From positions 71,761,578 to 71,825,577 of the forward strand of contig OW799233.1 in the NCBI GenBank assembly GCA_941918925.1: 64,000 nucleotides of DNA, given 5' to 3'. How positions within the stretch are numbered: position 1 is the first letter of the stretch; the number at the start of each line of letters is the position of its first letter. Under the pieces are notes generated by a model. The model was given only the letters and a program-made list of their open reading frames with translations. It made no database searches and was not told the origin of the DNA. Positions 54,775-64,000 of this stretch are shown here, piece after piece. The translations under genes and the position numbers were made by a program. Origin of the DNA: Phyto melanocephala. Its lineage: Eukaryota > Arthropoda > Insecta > Diptera > Rhinophoridae.

Positions 54775-55695
54775 CATATTTGAAAAGTGAAAAAAAAGTA
54801 CATTGAGGGGGAAAAACCGTACTTTTCCAAAACAAAAACAATAAATTATTATATTAACTTATTGATAACATAACTTTTACTTCAATACATCACATTTTTA
54901 TTTAAAAAAAGTTAATAAGAAACATAAAAACATGTAAAAACTATGAGAACATAACGTGTGATGAACCGGAACAAAATTTTTCCTATGCAATGCCATCTTC
55001 CTAATGTAACGTTATTTACCGTAAGTAATGTACCGAAACAAATTGTTATCTACTCTTTTACGTACATATTACTTACATATATTAGAACGTACCTGTAACG
55101 TGTAAGGATATGGGAAAATGTGCCGGTTAAGTGTGAGATGGAATTCAGCCTACTCGCCAAATTACTTTTTGACACACGGTGGTGAAGTTTTTGTGAGTGA
55201 TAGGAAAAGAGGACTGCGGGAGCCATTATATCGCTAGCGATCAGTCGGGTTTGGGGGAGTTCGTGTCCTCTTTAAGCCTAACCTCTGTTCTATCATAAAG
55301 TCTTTATTATAGACTCCCTAGTTTTTATTTTACTTTACGTTAACTTACTATGGACCAGATAATCACAAAATCAAAAAAACTATGCCCCTTTGTGATTATT
55401 AATGAGAGATGATTCTAAGAATTGGTATTGATCAAATTGCTCTTATCAAAAAAAAAGTATCCCTAATGTTATTGGGAACCCTCGCCTCATTACCCTCCCT
55501 ACCTTGATTCTACTGGCGTACATATTATGTAGAATCCCACAGTTGCAGTATCCTAACTTTCCATTACATAATTGAAAACAGACTAATTTTTATTTTACCA
55601 ATTCATCATTTGTATAAAACTTTATTTCAACCAAAGAAATAAAAATCAAATATACGTACTATGCGAATCATAACATAAGCTTAAATAATCAGTCA
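54775..55695. other. Non-coding stretch, nothing recognised
   Basis: Starts TAGGGTTGCCATATTTG, possibly the end of another element. No frame, RNA gene or LTR could be supported. Confidence 0.45.
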
Positions 55696-56182
55696 AAATT
55701 TTTTTACAAAAATTTTTAAATATTTTTTTTAAATTTTTTTTTTGTAATTTTTTTTTATTATTTTTTTTTTTTATTTTTAATATATTTTTTTTTTGTAATT
55801 TTTTTTTTTTTTGTGCATGTATGTATATAAGTATGTTGTTGTTGTAATTGTGTAAAAAAACGAGGTGGTCGTGGTTTTCTGCTAATATCTCAGAAAGTTA
55901 CGGGGCGATTGTGCTGAATTTCAATAGCGATTTATTCCTGGATATTTCCAAGAGATTGATACCATATACAGATCTGAGGAACATATAGTTGCTTCTAAAA
56001 GTTGATTTCAACCAACACACGGACAGACGGGCAGACGGACAGACGGTCAGGGCTTAATCGACTCCTCTATTCATAAGCTTTCAGAAAATATATACTCGGA
56101 AATGAAAATTGTAGAAATTACAAACGGAATGACAAAGCTATATATACCCTTGTGCACCACAGGTGAAGGGTATAATAAATAC
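55696..56182 (+). repeat. Fly interspersed repeat, 3' part
   Basis: From the A/T homopolymer zone through CGAGGTGGTCGTGG and GGACAGACGG to GTGCACCACAGGTGAAGGG; the 5' part is absent. Nearly identical to 25010-25480. Confidence 0.8.
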
Positions 56183-56877
56183 GCACGAAAAATGGGTTTA
56201 TTAATCCTGATTTAACTTGAATTAACGTACTAAGTAAAATAAATGTTTATTACGACATTTACCAATTAAATCTACTCATAAATTTTGTTATTAGATTTAA
56301 TTCAAAAAATAAATTTATAGGATGTATAAAGATGTACCTTTAAATTTTATTTAATATTGTTAAAATGCAAATGTATCAAATTTTCTATATAAACTTTTGT
56401 TCTTTTTTTTAACTAAACAAAGTGTAAAATTATTGTGAGTCCGTTTCACAATGGGTTAAATACATTTCTTTGCAGAAATAAAATAAACGTATCAAAAATA
56501 AACAATTGGTTTATGTACTTTAACTAAAAATTGATTTATGTACTTTAACACAATATACAGATTTTAAGTCAATTACAAAAACAGCTGTAAAATCTGCAAA
56601 CATTTACAATTACTACTTCTATTCACTTCGTATGCACGAACTTTAATAAAAACGAAATATACTCATAAAAAGAGAATAACAAAATAAACAATATAAAACT
56701 CACCAAACTTAATTACGACGATCGATGAGGCCTCCTCGAACTCGATGCAGGTTAATTTAAATAGTTTTCTTGCTCTTCTATGTGTATATTATATGTGACT
56801 GATGTTATTGTTTATTATGGTTGCTTGACATTAGTTATTTTGCAGAGAAATGTGACTTTTATGAACTTTGGCATTTT
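56183..56877. other. AT-rich stretch without a gene
   Basis: No supportable gene or repeat. Confidence 0.5.
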
Positions 56878-57688
56878 TTATACCCTTCACACAGTGAAAA
56901 AGGGTATATATAGGTTTGTCATTCCGTGTGAAATTTCTACAATTTTGATTTCCGACCCCATAAAGTATATATTTTCTGAAAGCTTATGAATAGGGGAGTC
57001 GATTAAGCCCTGTCAGTCTGACCGTCTGTCCGTGTGTATGTTGAAATCAACTTTTTGAAGCCCCCCGCTTGGACTCGGGTGAGGTATTAAAATATCAGAA
57101 ATATTCGGGAGTAGATCGGTATTGAAAATCAGAAACATCGGTACATAAACAACTGAGATATGAGCAAAAACCCACGACCACCTCGATTTTTTTTTCACAA
57201 AAACAACATTACAACAACAACATACATACATACAAACGTGTATACTGGTTAGAGAAAACGTGTAATTGAATACCAGCTGAGCCAAAAAAAAAAAAAAATT
57301 TTTTATATTTTTTTAATTTTTTTTTTATTTTTTATTTTATTTTTTAATTAATATATTATTTATATTTTTATTATTATTTTTTTTTAATTTTTTTTTTAAA
57401 TATTTATTTTTTATTTTTTTTTTGTTTCATATTTATTATATATATTTTAATTATTTTTTAAATTTTTTTTTTTAATATTTTTTTTAATTTTTTTTTATTT
57501 TTTTTTTAACATACATACGTAAATTTATAATTTTACAATGTGGATGTTTTTATATATGTATGGTTTTTATATGTTTGTACGTATATCATATGGAATGGTG
57601 ATACAAACTACTGTTATTGCATGACTACACGGTGTGAAGGGTATATAAGATTCGGCACGGCCGAATATAGCGCTCTTACTTGTTTAAC
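56878..57688 (-). repeat. Fly interspersed repeat, full-length, reverse orientation
   Basis: Reads on the minus strand from CAAGTAAGAGCGCTATATTC to the GGTGAAGGGTATA-type end. Contains A/T homopolymer zone 57285-57510. Confidence 0.8.
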
Positions 57689-59388
57689 TTTACAATTTGT
57701 TGTAGGTTTTTTTTTTTTTTTCTTTTTAATACTTTGTATATCGAATTATGTATATGTAACTATTATTTCATTTTCTTATAATTTAAATACACTTAAAATT
57801 ATTGTTTCTTAACACTTTTCATTTATGGTTATTTATTTTTATGTTTATTACGTTTTAGGGATCGCTTTTGTTTAAAAATTCTTTTTCTACATATAATAGC
57901 TGTTGATCTGCTTTTTGTTTTTTCTGTGAATTATAGGTAGGTAACTATGTATAACATTAAGTAAAATTTTGCGATTTTTTTGTAATGCAGCTGGGTTTTT
58001 TTCTACGGAGTTGGGATGGTGGCGGTTGTTATTATTTGGTGTGACAAACTACTTTACTATATTTTCTTACGACGTTTGTAGGTACTTGAAATAATTATAA
58101 CTTTAAACGAATTGATTTTGCTTTTTCTGTTATTGAGTCTTGGATGAAATGAATTACTATTTAAAAAAAAAAATTGCAAATAGGTTTTCTCAATAAACGT
58201 GAGGTTAAAGTTTAGAAAATTTCCTTAGACAGTTAAATTTACTGCGGCGACTAAATACATTTGTATGTTTAAAAAAATGGTACAACAGGTGAAGGAACTG
58301 GGTAAATGAATTCTGGCTTGGTTTTCTTTTTCTGGATTTTTTGGTGATAACATCTATTTTCTTATTATAGGGGGTGAATGTTGAATGGTGCTTTCTCGTG
58401 TTTTAGTTTAATTCTTTGGTCATTTTGTAGAATTAATCCGATTGTGGGCTTTTATCTTATGCGGTGCCAAATAAATAAACCCAAGGGTGATATTCTGCTA
58501 GCGAAGGCTGTTCGGAGTACATTGGTTAGCACTCGAACGTTACGAAGCACGTTTTTGGCTAACGCTATGTTCCTAACAATTTAAAAGTTGTTTTTGTAAG
58601 TCTTAATTACTAACATATATAAATATTTAATATTTACCTCAGCCTACGCTATAACAATCGGTTACAACAAAACTTTTACAAACTTTAAAAGAGGATGGAT
58701 GTTTTAATTTTAGATTTTATATTTTGCTGATTACCCGAACTTTATTGTTACCTCTCCAGAGTCCAAAAGAAAAATGAAGTTAAAAGCTTCATGTAATGTT
58801 AATGACATTTTGATTCGAAACTTGAAGGTGTGTTTAGCAGGTTTAACGTAAAATGTCAAAACAAACAAAATACTACCTATTGCTACTGTCTGACATCTAG
58901 ATGGTGTTTTATTTCTTATACTTTTTCGTTAAATTCTTTAGTTTTTAAGATTCTTCTAAGATATATAATATCATAAAATTAAAAAAAAGATTTTTTTATG
59001 GTATATAAGTATATACGTAATGATAATTGCTAACTAAATTAAATATAAGCTTGAAGTTAATACATATTTAATTAATATTGTATTTATTGAGTAAGAGAAA
59101 AATTATGTTCTTATGTGACTGAAAGTTTTAATAAGTAAAATAGTTTTATTTATTTTTTTGGTTGAAATAATTTCCTATATATTTGATATGACAATACGAT
59201 AGAAAATTTTTTTTTAAATTAGTTATAGACAAATTTGGTGATGAGATTTAAGTTTATTTGCACGAAAGAAAAAGAAAATCTTAGTGTGAAAATTCAAATG
59301 ACATTAGGTCTTGAGTTTTCTTAAATCGTACACTACAAAACCGGATAATATTGGCTCGTTGAGTAACAATATTAGCTGGAAACAGGAA
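57689..59388. other. AT-rich stretch; 3' UTR/LTR of the gypsy to the right may lie here
   Basis: The minus-strand gypsy ends its Pol at 59389, so its 3' UTR and LTR should follow leftward. I could not define an LTR because the other copy is outside the window. Confidence 0.4.
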
Positions 59389-60400
59389 TTATAAACGAAT
59401 ATCTTTCGCATGAAATGTTTCTATTAGTTTGCCTTCTAAGTCTTCTAGTTGATAATAATGATTGCTTAATTTTGCCCTGACCTTGGCCTTTATAAATATT
59501 GGTGCAAATTTCGCATTTAAACGCGCTGCAGCATTGCTCTGTACAAAATTCCTGCGGAAGACTTCTTGGCCTACGTTAAACTTTTGTGGTCTAGTACGTA
59601 AATTATGTTTGTTTCATATGGTTCTGTAAGTCTTTGCGTATCAACTGTAAATTATCATCCCTATCTAAATGATATGATGGTTCGTCTAGAAGTTTTAAAT
59701 TTCGGAGTAATGCATACGATGACCCATGAGTTATCATATTGAATCCGAAAAGTGCATGATAAGGGGAAATGTTAATTGCTTGGTGACATGAGTTTCGCAG
59801 TGCGCAACTAATAGCACTAAGATGCTCATCCCACTTCGTATGATCTGCTTTTAGATACGATCGAATACCAGCGATCAAGGAACGGTTTACTCGTTCTGAA
59901 GCATTTGCTTGAGGTGAATAGTAAGCGGTATAAACATGTTGTATTCCAAGTGAAGTGAATAATGCATTCAAATCGTTAGCCTTAAACTGGGATCCATTAT
60001 CACTAACGATAATTTCGGGAACACCATCTGTATGAAAAATTTGTTTTTCCATAAAATCTTTAATTGCAAGTGAAGTAAATTTTCGTAATGGATGTAACCA
60101 ATGAAACTTTGTCAGGTGGTCTAACACTATTAGCAATCCAATATGGCCAGACTTACTTCTTGGATACGGACCTAACAAGTCTATATATAACCGTTGAAAT
60201 GGACGGACAGATATGGCTGGTTTTCCTATTTCTAGTTTCATTACGAAATTTGGTGCTTTTGTCGTTTTACAGGTTTCACAATTACGAATAAACTCACTTA
60301 CTTCTTTTACCATCGCTGGCCAAAAGAAATTACGTTTTAGGAGATCAAGTGTCTTATGCATTCCTCCGTGAGCGGTTATTAAGGAGTTATGAAATTTTCA
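59389..60400 (-). pseudogene. Gypsy integrase
   Basis: Zinc-binding part with HNSLITAHGGMHKTL and CETCK, then core with Asp (LYIDLLGPYPRS), Asp (IIVSDNGSQF) and Glu (YYSPQANASERVNR), a D,D35E triad. The long frame stops at 59603; after a frame change the C-terminus continues (QKFNVGQEVFRRNFVQ ... FHAKDIRL) to a TAA at 59389-59391. A stop near 60398 and a frame change near 60480 separate it from RNase H. It joins element DNA to the host chromosome in intact relatives. Confidence 0.88.
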
Positions 60401-60568
60401 AATCAAATCGGTTCTCAAGCCTTTTGGAATCCAAAGTTTCCATGCGTTACATTCATTCCGTTCATTACCACATAATGTTGTGTTCTGATGTAAACAAAGT
60501 CATCTACTACGCGTATGTCTGGGTATTTTTCTTGATTGTCTCGGATTTTTGTCTTTAGTTGTGTGTAT

Positions 60569-62455
60569 TCAGCATCTTTGAAACGAGGAAGAAGATAAAT
60601 CTATCTCAGGTTGAAGTTCTATCTGTGCAACTTCATCGCAAGGAATCCTCGAAAGTGCGTCAGGTACAATATGGTCTTTGCCCTTTCTATGACTAACGGT
60701 AAACTTATATGACTGAAGCTTTAGCACCCATCGAGCTAAACGTCCACTTAGGTTTGGCTGTCGCATTAACCAGACGAGGCTCGCGTGATCAGTAATCACT
60801 TCGAATTCTTGAAGCTCGAGATAACATCGAAAACGTTGAATTGCTTCTAAGGCCGCGAGACATTCTCGTTCCGTTACGATGTAATTGCGTTGAGCCGAAT
60901 TAAGCTTCATGCTCATATATGCTATAGGCTTTTCTCTATTTTCATCATCTAATTGTACTAACACTGCACCAATACCATAGTCACTTGCATCGCAGTGTAA
61001 GAAAAATTTGCTACTAAAATCAGGGTTACTAAGAACTGGAGCTGTGGTTAGAAGATACTTTAGTTTTTCAAACGCTGACTGGGCTTCAGGTGTCCAAGAA
61101 AATTTCTTTTTGGTTGATATGGTTTCGGTAATAGGAAAAACGACACTGGAAAAATTCTCAATGAATCTTCTATACCAACCTGCAAGTCCTAAAAAGCCTC
61201 TTACCTGTTTGAGGTTCTTTGGTACTGGCCAATCTTTGATAGCACTAACTTTATCAGGATCGGTAGTGATTCCTCCGTTTCCAATTAAATAACCAAGGTA
61301 TTTCAGCTGAGTTACGCAAAAGTGACTTTTGGAAATGTTTAGCGTCAGATTTGCTTTCCGAAACTCTTCAGCTATACGAACTAAAATTGAAAGGTGTTGT
61401 TTAAAACTTTCCGATACAATAAGGACATCATCTAAGTATCCAATTACACAATTTTTTAGATCTGGTGGAATGATATTGTCTATTAACCTGCACATGGTTT
61501 GTGGTGCGGTACAAAGACCGAATGGCATAACTACAAATTGATAGAGCGGTCTACCAGGTACAGTAAAAGCGGTTAATGGTCTTGATTCTTCCGTTAGTTC
61601 AACTTGCCAGTAGACATCTTTTAAGTCTAACTTTGTTATAATATTGGCCTTTGGTAATCGTGCAAAAATTCCTTCGATTGACGGTAAAGGATAGGCATCC
61701 TTCTTGGTAACTGAATTTACTCTTCTTGCATCCAAACACAAACGAACTTTATTTGGTTTGATTACCAATCGCATAGGACTACTCCAAGGTGACGATGACG
61801 GTTCTCTTACTCCTAGGGCTAGCATTCTATCTATTTCTGCAAACATTAATTTTTCTACAGCCGGAGAAACCGGATAAAAACGTTGTTTTATTGCTTTGGC
61901 TTCACCTACATCGATTTCATGTTTTATCAAACTGGTGCGACCAAGTCCTTGTGTTTAAAAATTTGGAAACAATGATATTACTGCGTTTAGTTGTTGTTGT
62001 TGACTAGAGGTAAGTTCACAGAAAAAGTTATCTATATTCGGACAATCAGATTTCTTCATATCGGACGGACTAAGAGACATTTCAGATAAGTCTAGTGGAC
62101 AAAATTTCAATGATGACTTATCGACTACATCAACTGATCTTATAATATCGGGTATTAAATTCAACTTTTTCCAGAAATCAATTCCCAAGATTAGTCTCTG
62201 AAAAATTGTGGAAATGATAAAAATATCTAAACTACGAGAAATATTTTTAAATTTTACATCCACGTTAAGCCAACCTATGACTTGTTGTGATTTTCCATCT
62301 GCTGTCGTTACTATCGATTTACATTTAGTAAAATTGGGAAACTTTCGAAAATCTTCAAGGGCGAATTTTGAACCAATGCAGCTTATGCTTGCGCCGGTAT
62401 CAAGTAATCCGTATTCAGTAAAATTAAGAAAAGTTACTTTGGCGTAATAGCGCAT
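60569..62455 (-). pseudogene. Gypsy protease-RT-RNase H, one in-frame stop
   Basis: One frame from ATG 62453-62455 to 60569 with a single TAA near 61955-61957. Protease: [69 protein letters not shown] and the catalytic GYLDDVLIV (near 61435). RNase H: LHCDASDYGIGAVL, TERECLA, VITDHASLVWL and HRKGKDHIVPDALSR. All catalytic residues are visible. The frame ends after IDLSSSSF, where relatives read on; a frame change follows. Confidence 0.9.
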
Positions 62456-62529
62456 ATCATTATGTATATTTACGATGGCTGATACAAGTAATTTTGAGCA
62501 TTTTCTTCGACGTTTATAAAATTTACGAA

Positions 62530-64000
62530 GTCGAATAGACGAACGTTTTGGTCGACGAGGCGTTGATATTGTTGAAATTGAGATATCATTAAAAATTTCA
62601 TTTCGTTTTATATAATAACTCTCTAATCGTTTATGAAAAGGCTGTCAAGGGTAAATTAATTCTGTGGCATCTGAATTGTTATGGCAATTTTCACATACAT
62701 TACGTTTCAATATTCTAAGACTACTACTATCTTTTTCTGACTCAGTATTACAAGTATTCGTATCTATTTCCTTACAGGATTTTTCAAGGGTCTGTGTCGT
62801 ACTAGGTTTAATATTAGTGTGTTTGTCTGAATTATTATCAACAAAAGGTGTTATTTTGGAATTTGCAATTGTTCCTTCTGCGGAAATAGAGGTTTGCAGT
62901 TTTTTGAATTTTTACGGTTCAGGCATTTCGTGCATTGAGGTTTGTAAGTGTTTTCGGCACCACAACCATAACAAAACACGGTTCTGTCATGAAGACAATC
63001 TTCGTAGAAATGACCAAGCTGATCACAATTCCAGCAACGGGGAACTACTTCAGGTTTATGGACTGCATCTACAAAAGTTTCCTGATGGCATCCTATTTCG
63101 GAATTTAAATCAGTTTGAAATTGAATGTATTGGCTGATATAGCAATTCGTGTCTAATATCGGGTCTAAGATTTCTCATAATAATTTCAATTAATTCTATC
63201 TCTGAAAGTGGGTTAGAAAGACGATCAATTAAGGATGATATAGACTCATAAAATATATCAAACGATTCTCCTGGTTTTTGTTTGCGATTACGTATCTCTT
63301 CCCGTATGAAGACTTAAAATCCTTGTACTGCTCTCTAATAGCGTTATAGAACTCCTCCCATATAATTGGTTGAGCTCTCTTATGATAAGACCAAAACCAA
63401 TTTTTGGCTTTACCAGCGAAAACGATATGTAAGTTAGGACGAATAAAATTAAAATCTCCATTAAAATAATCATTAGTCAGAGAACGTAAACGATATAAAA
63501 ATTCTTCTACATAAAGACCAGTGGGAGTTCCGGCGAACTTTAATCCCCAATTTTGGATAATTGAAGTTACTTTATCTGAGTTGAAACTTGAGTTGGACGA
63601 CAAATTATTGGATAAAATTAGATGATTGTTAAACAAATTCGGACTAAATCTAGGATCGAATGGGACATTATTACGTAAAAATCCTTGTGCTTCAGGTGGA
63701 TTTTCATTAATATTATTACGTGAATTTTGTTATCGCCTATTGGGATCAGACGCTATTGAATTGTTTGGTCGTTGTGTATTATTCAGATTTGCATCACAAG
63801 CAATTCGTTGTTGTTGTTGCTGTACACTGTTTTGAGTAATATAATTATTTCGGCACGCTAAATTTGGAGTAGATAAATTTTCTCTCGCTAAACTATTATT
63901 CAATAATGGTGGATTGACTGTATTAGCTTGAAAAGGCTCTACTGTTCTATTAGAAACTAATTGCGGATTTGATAACTGAGAATGGCTTCTATTACCAGAT
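62530..64000 (-). pseudogene. Gypsy Gag, broken, start outside the window
   Basis: From the window edge a Gln/Asn-rich N-terminal part (SVQQQQQ) leads, across a TAA at 63730-63732, to the Gag core (IIQNWGLKFAGTPTGLYVEE, IVFAGKAKNWFWSYHK, 63229-63636). After frame changes a nucleocapsid part at 62950-63050 has a CCHC knuckle (C-WN-C-DQLG-H-FYED-C) and a second Cys cluster (CYGC ... CTKC). It precedes the protease on the same strand. Confidence 0.8.

Larger units (their letters stand above)
59389..64000 (-). mobile_element. Ty3/gypsy retrotransposon, gag to integrase, runs off the window
   Basis: Order on the minus strand is gag, protease, RT, RNase H, integrase, the gypsy arrangement. The integrase is closely related to that at 31905-33227. 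The LTRs were not found. Few breaks per domain suggest moderate age. Confidence 0.9.

Overview
The window is AT-rich eukaryotic DNA made almost entirely of transposable elements nested in one another. A cyclorrhaphan (higher) fly is the best guess. The grounds are the element mix (BEL/Pao, several Ty3/gypsy lineages, THAP/P-like transposons, piggyBac, Tc1 with IR/DR ends, R1-, LOA/I- and CR1/jockey-type non-LTR elements), very short introns (55-79 nt) with GTAAGT donors, (TGTT)n/(GTAT)n microsatellites, and the fly-type interspersed repeat with TATATACCCTTCAC and CGGACAGACGG motifs. This is inference; nothing here names a species. No prokaryotic feature is present.

Layout. 1-1.7 kb: 5' part of a decayed gypsy element (gag, protease, start of RT). 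1.7-4.9 kb: AT-rich sequence with an exon-like fragment. 4.9-6.4 kb: remnants of a Mag-like gypsy, an R1-type element and a Helentron-like end. 6.5-12.7 kb: an almost intact BEL/Pao element with 410-bp LTRs and a 5-bp target duplication. 14.1-15.4 kb: LTR, primer site and SAP-type gag of a gypsy element, cut by a minus-strand gypsy (15.4-20.2 kb) that carries gag and protease but no RT or integrase and has 1.34-kb LTRs with a hairpin array. 20.2-31.4 kb: copy 1 of a THAP/P-like transposon holding a 3.6-kb foldback array, a fly repeat, a 378-bp MITE and a Tc1 element. 31.5-36.2 kb: 184-bp MITE, then gypsy integrase split by a LOA/I-type non-LTR element with a (TTAGG)n tail. 36.2-38.1 kb: a chain of short minus-strand exons with strong splice sites. 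39.1-41.4 kb: a decayed CR1/jockey-type element. 42.3-42.7 kb: a two-exon gene fragment. 43.6-47.2 kb: an ORF split by a 2,989-bp piggyBac element at TTAA. 47.7-57.7 kb: long-inverted-repeat fly repeats and P-like copy 2 (49.3-54.4 kb), which split the LTR of a minus-strand gypsy. 59.4-64 kb: a large minus-strand gypsy element (integrase, RNase H, RT, protease, gag) running off the window.

How it fits together. The two P-like copies act as each other's empty-site control. Comparing them dates the foldback array, the fly repeat and the MITE as later insertions and fixes their boundaries. Target duplications also fix BEL (GGGGC), piggyBac (TTAA), Tc1 (TA), the LOA/I element (14 bp) and the 184-bp MITE (8 bp). 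Nearly every reading frame has a stop or frameshift; the BEL element (one single-base frame break) and the gag of the RT-less gypsy are the best preserved. The most unusual structures are the LTR hairpin array at 15.7-16.3 kb, the foldback array with its empty site, and the two non-TE-like spliced units at 36-38 kb and 42.4 kb.
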